Shown here piece after piece: positions 1 to 11,353 of a stretch of DNA of 64,000 nucleotides. A model generated the notes under the pieces. The model worked only from the letters and a program-made list of their open reading frames with translations, was not told the origin of the DNA and made no database searches. Where the stretch lies: positions 682,001 to 746,000 of the forward strand of contig NZ_CP102083.1 of assembly GCF_024582715.1 (NCBI RefSeq), given 5' to 3'. Position numbers and translations under genes: made by a program. The stretch's first letter is position 1. Each line of letters starts with the position of its first letter. This DNA is from Mycoplasma sp. 2045 (GTDB taxonomy: Bacteria; Bacillota_I; Bacilli_A; Mycoplasmatales; Metamycoplasmataceae).

Positions 1-1
1 T

Positions 2-442
2 GGACAAATAAATTTAAAAACACCTAATTACTACCGACTTGCTTTTGATAGATTTAATAAAAATGAAAGAAGCTCATGAGACAATTACGGAAAGTATGGT
101 GGATACTATAGAGCTTGAGAAAATGTTAAAAAAGGTATACCTGTCATTTTAGGGATAGCACCTTGTACTTATTCCAACGGTTGACCGGACCATGCATATT
201 TAATGTATGGTTATGATGATAATTCAGATATGTTTTTAGGTTCTATGTGTTGAGGATAAGAAAAAAGAAATACAATTTTATATTCATATTATAATGGTGC
301 TTGAGGTTCTTATTATTTCACTATAGGAAGTTTGAAACCAAAAAATGCAGGGAAACAACCAAGACTGTTTAAATATAAAGATAAATTATATACTGGTGAA
401 GAAATTAATAATTTAATTTTAAAGAAAGAACCTTTAAAATAA
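2..442 (+). pseudogene. C-terminal part of a papain/C39-like cysteine peptidase, interrupted by an in-frame TAA
   Basis: The reading frame enters from the left edge and, with TGA as Trp, runs to TAA at 440-442. It contains GIPVILGIAP, then NGWPDHAYLMYGYDD, the usual surroundings of the catalytic His in C1/C39-type peptidases, and later SYYNGAWGSYYFTIGS, an aromatic C-terminal strand typical of a mycoplasma 'putative cysteine peptidase' family. An in-frame TAA at 257-259 follows residues MCWG, where the family would be expected to continue with Trp. The frame is otherwise open on both sides, so a single TGA-to-TAA change probably killed it. The catalytic Cys region lies outside the window. It overlaps the next gene by one base (TAATG). 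Family assignment is from motif memory. Confidence 0.6.
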
Positions 443-1029
443 TGTTAAGAAAAAACTGATTAAAATTTTCGACTTTAAGTGCATATTTAATTTTCTTATT
501 TTCTCTTGTGGTTGCTTTACCTATTTATGCTGTAGACATATATTCAATAGAATGATCAGATGTACCAGGTCTCGCGATAGATGTACCTCCTTATATCCCT
601 GAATCCATTGGAGATGGAGCTTATCTGATGTTTCTCCAAGACTATTTAATCACATATTTTATCTGTATATTTATAATAATACATAATGTTATTTACTTAA
701 GAAGAGCAAACAAGAATAGTTGATTTACAAGTTTCTTTCCTTTCTTATGTGAAAATATTAAGATTCAATATTTATTTGCATATAAAATGAAACTTATTAC
801 ATTTATATGCACATATATAATTGTTGTTCCTATTTTTATAACAGGTATAGTTTTTCAATTTATATCAAATTCTCTTGGATATTTTTTACTTCGTCGTATT
901 TCCACACCTATTATTTCTTGAACTACTTCCACAATATTATCACTAGTAATTTTATTCTTCATTTGCATCTTAATTTTTCATGATGGTAAAAAATTATATT
1001 TAACAAGTAAAAAGGTTTCTACTAAATAA
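442..1029 (+). CDS. Four-helix membrane protein, tandem paralogue 1
   Basis: A 195-residue protein beginning MLRKNWLKFS, with TGA read as Trp. Hydrophobic segments lie at about residues 10-31, 67-86, 114-138 and 158-182, giving a four-helix membrane protein. The loop after helix 1 (about residues 32-66) is acidic and Pro-rich. The start ATG overlaps the stop of the peptidase remnant upstream, suggesting translational coupling of a peptidase plus membrane-protein cassette. Two further copies follow directly. I recognise no characterised family; a partner or immunity-type role for a surface peptidase is only inference from position. Confidence 0.8.
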
Positions 1030-1096
1030 AGCTGTTTAACAAACACGTATAATCAATTAATAATTTAATCCTAAAGAAAGAAGGTTTAATAAAATC

Positions 1097-1657
1097 ATGT
1101 TAAGAAAAAACTGATTAAAATTTTCAACTTTAAGTGCATATTTAATTTTCTTATTTTCTATTGTGGTTGCATTACCTATTTATGCTATAGATTTATATAA
1201 AACTAGTTTGCCACATTTACCAGAAGGAATACATAAAACTTATTCTGATGGAGCATATCTGTTTTTCGCAGGCGACTATCTCTTCACATATTTTATCTGT
1301 ATATTTATAATAGTACATAATGTTATTTACTTAAGAAAAGTTAACAAAAATAATTGATTTACAAGTTTCTTCCCTTTCTTGTGTGAAAATATAAAGATTC
1401 AATATTCATTTGCATATAAAATGAAATTTATTCCATTTATATGCACATATATAATTGTTGTTCCTATTTTTATAACAGGTATAGTTTTTCAATTTATATT
1501 CAATTCCTTTGGTCTTAACGCATATATTTCTATGCCTCTCATTGCTTCAGTTGCTTACATAATATTATCAATAATAATTTTCTTCTTCATTTGCATTTTA
1601 GTCTTTCAAGATGGAAAAAAATTATATTTAACAAACAAAGAAGCAACTACTAAATAA
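1097..1657 (+). CDS. Four-helix membrane protein, tandem paralogue 2 (divergent)
   Basis: A 186-residue paralogue of the preceding gene. The first 30 residues and the central block around WFTSFFPFLCENIKIQY are nearly identical to copies 1 and 3. The loop after helix 1 (about residues 32-55) and the last helix (about 140-170) are clearly different and slightly shorter, so variation is concentrated in two blocks. The ATG is 13 bases downstream of a purine-rich AAGAAGG that may act as ribosome binding site. The upstream spacer repeats the last bases of the peptidase gene. Function unknown. Confidence 0.8.
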
Positions 1658-1713
1658 GTATGAGTTATGTTAATTAATAATCGAACTCTAAAGAAAGAAG
1701 GTTTAATAAAATC

Positions 1714-2328
1714 ATGTTAAGAAAAAACTGATTAAAATTTTCAACTTTAAGTGTATATTTAATTTTATTATTTTCTCTTGTGGTTGCTTTACCTATTTAT
1801 GCTGTAAACATATATCGAATAAAATGATCAGATGTGCCAGGTCTCGCGATAGATGTACCTCCTTATATCCCTAAATCCATTGGATATAAAGCTTATCTAA
1901 TGTTTCTCGAAGACTATTTAATCACATATTTTATCTGTATATTTATAATAATACATAATGTTATTTACTTAAGAAGAGCAAACAAGAATAGTTGATTTAC
2001 AAGTTTCTTTCCTTTCTTATGTGAAAATATTAAGATTCAATATTCATTTGCATATAAAATGAAACTTATTACATTTATATGCACATATATAATTGTTGTT
2101 CCTATTTTTATAACAGGTATAGTTTTTCAATTTATATCAAATTCTCTTGGATATCTTTTACTTCGCCGTATTTCGACACCTATTATTTCTTGAACTACTT
2201 CCACAATATTATCACTAGTAATTTTATTCTTCATTTGCATTTTAGTCTTTCAAGATGGTAAAAAGTTATATTTAGCAAGTAAACAAAATAAGAGAGTTGA
2301 TAAATCTTTTACTTATTGAATTAAGTAA
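1714..2328 (+). CDS. Four-helix membrane protein, tandem paralogue 3
   Basis: A 204-residue paralogue, almost the same as copy 1 outside the first loop. The distance from ATG to the shared Ser codon near the C terminus is 564 bases in both, so there are no net indels. The C terminus is longer than in copy 1, ending KRVDKSFTYWIK. The loop after helix 1 differs from copy 1 at seven residues, changing from acidic to basic. Four predicted membrane helices. A strong hairpin terminator follows, closing the array. Function unknown; the array may have grown by tandem duplication. Confidence 0.8.
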
Positions 2329-2362
2329 AATAATATATTTTTCAATCTTAAAAATTAGTACA

Positions 2363-2405
2363 AAAAATACAAATATCCTAGTTAGCAAGTGATATTTGTA
2401 TTTTT
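2363..2405. terminator. Bidirectional hairpin terminator
   Basis: A perfect 15-base inverted repeat (2363-2377 with 2391-2405) encloses a 13-base loop. The arms begin with A-runs and end with T-runs, so either strand gives a stem with a U-tract. It lies between the plus-strand membrane-protein array and the convergent minus-strand aminopeptidase gene. Confidence 0.85.
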
Positions 2406-2428
2406 ATATAACTTTTTTGGAGGTTTTA

Positions 2429-3808
<1,380 letters not shown>

Positions 3809-3888
3809 AATTTCCTTTCATACAAATATAAGTGAGTTATTTAATATTTTATAAATATTAAAGTTTCTAAATAAGTAAGTAAATTATA

Positions 3889-5256
<1,368 letters not shown>

Positions 5257-5260
5257 TTTT

Positions 5261-5644
5261 TTATTTCTCCTTACCTTGATTGTCTTTTAAATATAAGTTA
5301 ATTACTGTTGAAGCTGATTGCCTGTAAGCTTTTTTAAGTGGTCCAGCTCCTAATTTTGTTCCACCAAAATATCTAACAACTGCAACTAAAACATTTTGCG
5401 CTTTTGTTAGTCTAATTAATTCAAACATAGGCTTACCAGCTGTTCCACTAGGTTCTTTATCATCTGAAAATCCACCTGTTTCAGCACCATTTGAATTTAA
5501 TAAATAAGCATAACAAATATGTCTTGCATCTTTATATTGTTCTTTAAGACCCTTTAGAATTTGGTTAACTTCTTCTTTTGAAGAAACCGGATATAAATAA
5601 CCAATAAATTCTGATTTTTTAATAATTAACTCGTTCTTATACAT
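5261..5644 (-). CDS. YigZ/IMPACT (UPF0029) family protein
   Basis: A 127-residue protein matching the N-terminal domain of the YigZ/IMPACT family. Family signatures seen are KKSEFIGYLYPV near the N terminus, DARHICYAYLL, and GGFSDDKEPSGTAGKPM followed by VAVVRYFGGTKLGAGPL. Full-length YigZ proteins are about 200 residues and carry a second ferredoxin-like domain (DUF1949), which is absent here. The precise biochemical role is not established; links to translation and regulation are known for eukaryotic IMPACT. It is first in the aminopeptidase transcript. Confidence 0.9.
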   Translation of the reverse strand: MYKNELIIKKSEFIGYLYPVSSKEEVNQILKGLKEQYKDARHICYAYLLNSNGAETGGFSDDKEPSGTAGKPMFELIRLTKAQNVLVAVVRYFGGTKLGAGPLKKAYRQSASTVINLYLKDNQGKEK

Positions 5645-5703
5645 AAATTAAATTAATTATAATTTAATTTAATAAACTAATTAAAATTAATTGCTAAATT
5701 AAA

Positions 5704-5724
5704 ACCTAACTACTAGAGTTAGGT
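5704..5724 (-). terminator. Hairpin after dnaJ
   Basis: The 8-base arms ACCTAACT and AGTTAGGT enclose a 5-base loop just beyond the dnaJ stop. On the minus strand it is followed by TTTTAATTT. It probably ends the recO-dnaJ transcription. Confidence 0.65.
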
Positions 5725-5730
5725 AAAAAA

Positions 5731-6873
5731 TTATTTGTTAGCTTTTTCAACTGCTTGAACAAAATCTTGATTTGATGAATCAGTTACATTTTGTAATGCA
5801 GCTAAAACTTCTTTTTTATTTTTTCTATCTAAATCAGGAATAATAACTTCTAAATGTAATCTTAAATCACCTTCCATACCTCTGAAGTGAACTCCTTTTT
5901 TAGGAACCTTAATCACTTTTGAGTTTGTGTAGGTTTTCTTCATTTTAATTTTTACATTTCCTCAAGGAGTTGGGACGTCAACTGTGTTTTCTAACATAAT
6001 ATCAATGAATGAAACTGGAAAGTCCATTTCAATATCCATTCCATCTCTTTCATAATATTTATGAGGTAGCACATTAACTGTAATGAATAAGTCTCCCGGT
6101 GTTCCACCGTTTTTACCTAAACCACCATATCCAGCAACTTTTAATCTTGTTCCTGAAACTGTCCCTTCCTCTATTTTAATAGAAACAGTTTTTTGTATAG
6201 CTGAGTAACCTTCACCACGACACTTTTTACATTTCGAAACAACAACCTTACCTTTTCCATGACATGTTTCACAAACAACCTGTTGAACTTGTTGACCAAA
6301 GAAACTATTAACAACTCTTCTTTTGTGTCCTACTCCATTACATGAACTACATGTTTGCAGATCATTTGGATTTTCTGCTCCAGTCCCTGTACAGAACATA
6401 CACATTTCTCATTTATCTAATTTCTCTTTAATTGTTTTTCCTTTAAGAGCATCCATAAATGAAATATTTATATTAGTTCTATAATCATCCCCTCTTTGTT
6501 GATATGAACCTTGAGAACTTCTTTGTCTTCTTCCTCCGAATCCACCGAAAATGTTCTCGAAAATATCTTGAAAATCTTCAGAAAAGCCTTGTGCACCACC
6601 AAATCCACCACCATAGTAGTTTCCACCTCCTGGGTTTGCTCCTGCTCTTCCATTAGCGGCGTCGTGTCCGTATTGGTCATAAACTTTTCTTTTCTCAGGG
6701 TCTGAAAGAATTGAATAAGCTTCATTTAATTCTTTCATTTTTTCATCAGAAGTCCCATCTTTCAATTTATCTGGATGATATTTTTTAGCTAAACTTCTGT
6801 AAGCTGTTTTAATTTCTTGTTCAGTAGCTGTTTTTGAAACACCTAAAATTTCATAATAATCTCTTTTACTCAT
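5731..6873 (-). CDS. dnaJ: Chaperone DnaJ (Hsp40)
   Basis: A 380-residue type I Hsp40 that stimulates DnaK ATPase and delivers unfolded clients. The J domain occupies residues 1-70 with the essential HPD in KKYHPDKL. A Gly-rich linker with [12 protein letters not shown] follows, then four CxxCxGxG zinc modules ([32 protein letters not shown]) and the substrate-binding C-terminal domains. Two in-frame TGA codons are read as Trp. Length is normal. It lies 28 bases downstream of recO; dnaK is not in the window. Confidence 0.97.
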
Positions 6874-6901
6874 AGTTTTATTATTTTAGCATAAAACTCA
6901 G

Positions 6902-7573
6902 TTATTTGCTAATATTTAAATGATTAATTATTTGATTCTTATATTCAATAAAAATAAACTTGTTAATTTCACTGTTTACATCATTGACATAGGCGTAAAA
7001 GTCGTGAAATGAATACCATATAGCTTGTAAAACTGAAACATCAAGTCTTTGGGTAATATCATGATTTTGACAAATAAAACCTAAATTAAAATCAAAAGAA
7101 ATAAAGTCCTTAATTCTTCCACATCTTTTGCAAGAATTAAATGATAAATCAATACCAAAGTATAGTAATGAGTGTGCATAAAAGTATGTTGAAACTTTAG
7201 TTCAAGGTGTATTATTAAAACTATCAAAATGTCTATTGTATTCAGCAAATAGATGATTTTTAGTTTTTATATTCTGGAATAAAAAGTTCAAACTATTAAA
7301 TAGCTTAATATTATTTAAATTAGTAACATCAAGTAATTTTATTGTGCTTGATTTTTTTAATCTTCCATACTTATTTTGTGTTCTTGAAGCAAAATATTCA
7401 ATTTCAACAATTGAACCAACTATTAAGTTACTTCTATTTTTTGAATGCGCATTATTTAGGCCTCTAGCAACTAAATCTAATCTCCCAAAAGCAGTGAAAA
7501 AACTGACAATATGTTCATTGTCTGATATTTCGTGTAAGTTTAAAACTATTGCGTTTTTGATTGTTTCAGCCAT
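6902..7573 (-). CDS. recO: DNA repair protein RecO
   Basis: A 223-residue RecO, which with RecR loads RecA on SSB-coated gaps and anneals strands. The N terminus (KNAIVLNLHEISDNEHIVSFFTAFGR) is the OB fold with the usual 'G+l' signature followed by ARGLNNAHSKN. The C-terminal part has a reduced zinc motif, CKRCGR then CQNHD, instead of four clear cysteines. One TGA-encoded Trp lies mid-gene. recR is also present at 35.4 kb, while recF is not seen here. It is divergent from the plus-strand operon at 7669. Confidence 0.88.
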
Positions 7574-7668
7574 AATTTCACCGCTTATTAGAGTGTATAA
7601 ATATTATATATTTATAAAAATAAATTAGGGTAAAATATATATACTTTATCAAAACACGGAGGTTTTGG

Positions 7669-7995
7669 ATGGATACATTGCAAATTAAACAAATGTTCAT
7701 TGATTCAATTTCTAAAGTTCCAGGCGTAAGATTCTTACACGAACCAACTTTGGATATCAATTGTGAACCTGACACAATTGTCAGATTAAATCCTGAAGAA
7801 TATTTTGAAAACATTGAGGTTTTTTTAACTGAAAATTCACGTGTTGAAATTAAAGCAGCAATTACTGTTTTTGATGGAACACCAATTAAATTCATCATTT
7901 CACAAATTTACAAAATTATGGAAATGAAATTAAAAGCTAAGAAATTTAAATTCAATAAACTAATTATCATTGTCAAGGGAGTAACCAATGAGTAA
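7669..7995 (+). CDS. Small YloU/Asp23-position protein upstream of fakA
   Basis: A 108-residue protein. Its place immediately before fakA is where other Firmicutes carry yloU, an Asp23/Gls24 family gene; the sequence is too divergent to prove that homology, but VEIKAAITVFDGTPIKFIISQIYKIMEMKL resembles the core 'V.v.i.v.yG..I.eva..vQ..v' pattern of that family. The start is chosen at ATG 7669, 10 bases after a strong CGGAGG. It overlaps fakA by 8 bases, implying coupled translation. No membrane segment. Function unknown. Confidence 0.8.
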   Translation: MDTLQIKQMFIDSISKVPGVRFLHEPTLDINCEPDTIVRLNPEEYFENIEVFLTENSRVEIKAAITVFDGTPIKFIISQIYKIMEMKLKAKKFKFNKLIIIVKGVTNE

Positions 7996-9652
7996 AAGTA
8001 AGAAAGTAGATAAAAGAAATATCCTGAATGGTTCCGAGTTAGCTAAAGCATTTTTATCAGGAGCTAAAGCATTAGTTAATGCAAAAAACAAAATTGATGC
8101 GTTAAATGTGTTTCCTGTTCCTGATGGAGATACTGGAACAAATATGTCTTCAACAATAGCGGCTGCTATACCTGATTTAGAAAAAGCTCAAAATGAACCA
8201 GTATATGCTATTACTAAAAAAGTTTCAACAAATATGATTTATGAAGCTAGAGGAAACTCTGGTGTTATCCTTTCACAAATTTTCAAAGGATTTGCTTTAG
8301 GTACAGATGGTAAAGTTGAATTAAATACTCAAGATTTAATCCAAGCTTTTGAGAAAGCAACCGAAATTGCTTACAAATCAGTTTTTAAACCTGTTGAGGG
8401 AACAATTCTTACAGTTATTAGAGAAACAACTGAAAATCTTAAAAAAGAATTCGAGGGTAAAGACATTCACTATTCAGTATTCTTTGAAGAAGTCGTTGCA
8501 TTTGCACGTAAAAGTTGTGATGAAACACCTAACAAACTTAAGAACTTAAGAGAAGTTGGAGTTACCGATAGTGGTGGTGAAGGTCTTTACACAATTTTCT
8601 GAGGAATGAATGAAGCTCTTCACGATAGACCAGTTGAACTTAAAGATAATTCAGATGAAGTCATAAACTTTATTGGTGATAGCGAAGTTTATGAAGGAGA
8701 ATTTGGTTACTGTACAGAAGTTCTTATCGATTTAACTGAACCAGCTAAATTCAAGAAAGCAAACTTTGTTGCAAAACTTGAAAAATTAGCTAACTCACTT
8801 GTTGTTGTTTCTGACGACAATATCCTTAAAGTTCACGGACACACAGTTAAACCTGGTGATATGTTAAACTTTACTCAACAATATGGTGAATTTATCAAAA
8901 TCAAATCAGAAAATATGACGCTTCAAGCTAACTATTCAAAAGCTAATGCCGAAAAACTTAAAGAGTCACAATTACAACATAGTGAAGAAAGTAGAACACC
9001 TTGTGGAATTATCTCATGCAACTTAGGTTCAGGTATAGTTGCAAGAATGAAAGATTTAGGTTGTGACTTTGTTGTTGAAAGTGGACAAACACAAAACCCA
9101 TCTGCTCAAGACTTGATAAATGCAGTTAATAATGTAAATTCAGATTCAGTATTTATTCTTACAAACAATTCAAACATCATACTTGTTGCACAACAAGTAG
9201 CGCAAGTTATCCAAGACAAAAACGTTATTATTATTCCTACAAAAACACAAATCCAAGGAATAACAGCTATGCTTAATTTCAACCACGAATCTTCAGTTGA
9301 AGAGAACGTTGAAATGATGAATGAGGCAATTGCTAATGTAACTACTGGTGAAATTACAAAAGCAATTAGAAACACAAAATTAAATGGTGTTCAAATTAAA
9401 GATGGTGATTATTTATCTATCATCAATGGAAAAATCACTGCAAGTTCATCAAAACTTTTAGATGCTGCTAAAAAAATAGTTAAAAAAGCAATTACAGAAG
9501 ACAAAGAATTAGTCACAATTTACTACGGTGATGAAAGCTCACTTGATGAAGCTGAAGAAATCCTTAACTTCATTGAATCAAACTATGATATTGAAGTTGA
9601 AATTATTGAAGGTAATCAACCTACATATCAATTCATCATTGGAGTCGAATAA
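7988..9652 (+). CDS. fakA: Fatty acid kinase catalytic subunit FakA (YloV/DAK family)
   Basis: A 554-residue soluble kinase that phosphorylates fatty acids held by FakB, giving acyl-phosphate for PlsX/PlsY. The N-terminal DhaL-like ATP-binding domain (about 1-205) has NVFPVPDGDTGTNMSST and ARGNSGVILSQIFKGFA, then DSGGEGLYTIFWG. The middle and C-terminal FakB-binding domain follows (YEGEFGYCTEVLI, CGIISCNLGSGI). One TGA Trp. plsX follows with a TAATG overlap, so lipid activation and acyl transfer genes are coupled. A mycoplasma using host fatty acids would depend on this route. fakB is not in the window. Confidence 0.93.
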
Positions 9653-10671
9653 TGAAAGACTATAAATTCAAAATTGCTTTTGACATAAATGGAAATGATA
9701 ATGGTCCAAGTGCAGCAGTTGAATCTGCTAGCAAATTTGCTCTTCAATTCCCTGATACACAAATTCAACTAATTGGTGATATTTCAAATATTGATAAAAC
9801 GAAACTTCCTGAAAATATCTTACTTATTGAAAACAAAAATGTTCCTAGTGAACCTAAGAACATTAGAAAATCAATGAACGAAGATACATCAATGAATCTT
9901 GCAATTAGTAAAGTTATAAACAATGAAGCTAATGCAGTTTTATCAAGTGGAGATAGTGGAGTTTATATCTCGACATTAACACTTAAATTAAAAAGATTAC
10001 AAAACATTTCTAGGCCAGCATTTATGCCAGTTGCTACATCTATTTTAGGTAGCAAATTGCTATTTTTAGATGTAGGTGCTAACTTAGAAACAAAAGCACA
10101 ATATTTAGTTGAATGAGCTATGCTTGCTTCATTGTTCTATAAAACAATGTTTAAAGTAGCAGAACCTAGAGTTTCACTTATTAACATTGGAACTGAAGAT
10201 TACAAGGGTCTTGCATCAACTAAACAAGCTCACGAATATTTGAAAACATTAAATGATATTAACTATGTTGGATTTGTTGAATCAAGAGAATTATTTAATG
10301 GAAACATTGATGTAGCTGTTGTAGATGGTTATGCAGGTAACACAATGCTCAAAAGTTATGAAGGAGCAATTGGTGCGTTTTCAAAAGCACTTAAAGGTCA
10401 AATATTAACTAAATTAAAATACAAAATTGGTTATTTACTTTTAAAAGGTGCATTTAAAAATGTTGGTAAATCACTTGACTACCGTTCAGTTGGTTCTGCT
10501 TGAGTACTTGGTGTTAATGGACTAGCAATTAAAGCTCACGGTTCATCTGATGCAAAAGCTTTCTACAATGCATTATTATCAATTCAAGAAGCTCTTGAAA
10601 ATAACTTATTAGAAAAATTACAAACATTATCAGATTCAATTAAAGTTGATAATTTAGAAAGTGAAGAATAA
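9652..10671 (+). CDS. plsX: Phosphate acyltransferase PlsX
   Basis: A 339-residue enzyme that interconverts acyl-ACP and acyl-phosphate in the PlsX/PlsY phospholipid pathway. The N terminus KIAFDINGNDNGPSAAVESA is a relaxed form of the usual 'DamGGD.aP' motif: Asn replaces Gly at several places. SSGDSGVYI, RPAFMPVATS and FLDVGANLETK (usual 'lDvGAN') are clear, as are VVDGYAGNTMLKSYEGA and YGG-like YRSVGSAWVLGVNG. Acyl-phosphate made by FakA could enter here. ATG overlaps the fakA stop and rnc starts one base after its own stop. Confidence 0.92.
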
Positions 10672-10672
10672 T

Positions 10673-11353
10673 ATGGTTAATTCACTTAAAAGCTTTTTTG
10701 AAATAAATAATATTCAACCAATTAGAACAGACTATTATCTATTAGCAATTACACATTCATCTTTTAATAGAGATAAAGATGACAACTATGAAAGACTTGA
10801 ATTTTTAGGAGACTCACTTCTACAATTTGTTAGTTCAAACTACATATTCAGAAAGTATCCTGAATTATCACAAGGTCACGCAACCAGATTAAGATCAACT
10901 GCAGTTAGAACGGAGGCGCTTGCTAAAATATCTAACGAATTAGGTCTTTTAAAAATCTTAAGAACTGGACCTGGAAAAATGCGTGAATCAGTGATTAATT
11001 CACCAAAAGTTCAAGCAGACGTATTCGAAGCAATGATAGCAGCTATATTTTTAGATCAAGGATTTGAAAAAGCTTCACAATTCATAATCAAACATATATC
11101 TCCTATCATTGACTCGGTACACAATGACGAAAATAAAGATCCTAAAGGACAACTACAAGAATACTTTCAAAGTATGACAAAGGAAAGTATCACATATCAA
11201 ACTGATCAACTCAGTGATAAACGTTTTTTAGCAAAAGCTAAACACGATGGTGTTATTTATGGTGAAGGTGTTGGTTTAAGCAAAAAAGAGGCTGAAACTA
11301 ATGCTGCTATTGATGCACTACAAAAGCTTAAAGATAAAATTGAGGTGCAATAA
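10673..11353 (+). CDS. rnc: Ribonuclease III
   Basis: A 226-residue double-strand-specific RNase for rRNA and mRNA processing. The signature ERLEFLGDSLLQF is present (residues about 43-55), with the second catalytic Glu in VFEAMIAAIFLDQGF. The C-terminal dsRNA-binding domain reads PKGQLQEYFQS to GLSKKEAETNAAIDALQKL. The start is taken at ATG 10673, one base after the plsX stop, rather than the GTG 12 bases upstream, because the MVNSLKSFFE start fits family length and coupling. The stop overlaps the smc start. Confidence 0.95.
   Translation: MVNSLKSFFEINNIQPIRTDYYLLAITHSSFNRDKDDNYERLEFLGDSLLQFVSSNYIFRKYPELSQGHATRLRSTAVRTEALAKISNELGLLKILRTGPGKMRESVINSPKVQADVFEAMIAAIFLDQGFEKASQFIIKHISPIIDSVHNDENKDPKGQLQEYFQSMTKESITYQTDQLSDKRFLAKAKHDGVIYGEGVGLSKKEAETNAAIDALQKLKDKIEVQ

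Larger units (their letters stand above)
404..2328 (+). repeat. Three tandem repeat units, each a membrane-protein gene preceded by a copy of the peptidase 3' tail
   Basis: Units begin near 404, 1056 and 1673. Each starts with ATTAATAA and a CTAAAGAAAGAA-type stretch, then the ATG of a membrane-protein paralogue. In unit 1 this stretch is coding sequence for the last residues (EINNLILKKE) of the peptidase remnant; in units 2 and 3 the same bases are non-coding spacer. The duplicated segment therefore began inside the peptidase gene, which fixes the original gene order as peptidase then membrane protein. Confidence 0.85.

Noticed and set aside
6468-6725. 85-residue frame inside dnaJ
   Set aside because: A shadow of the Gly-rich linker in another frame.
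7578-7898. 106-residue minus-strand frame
   Set aside because: It lies opposite the YloU-position gene, which has the strong ribosome binding site and conserved context.
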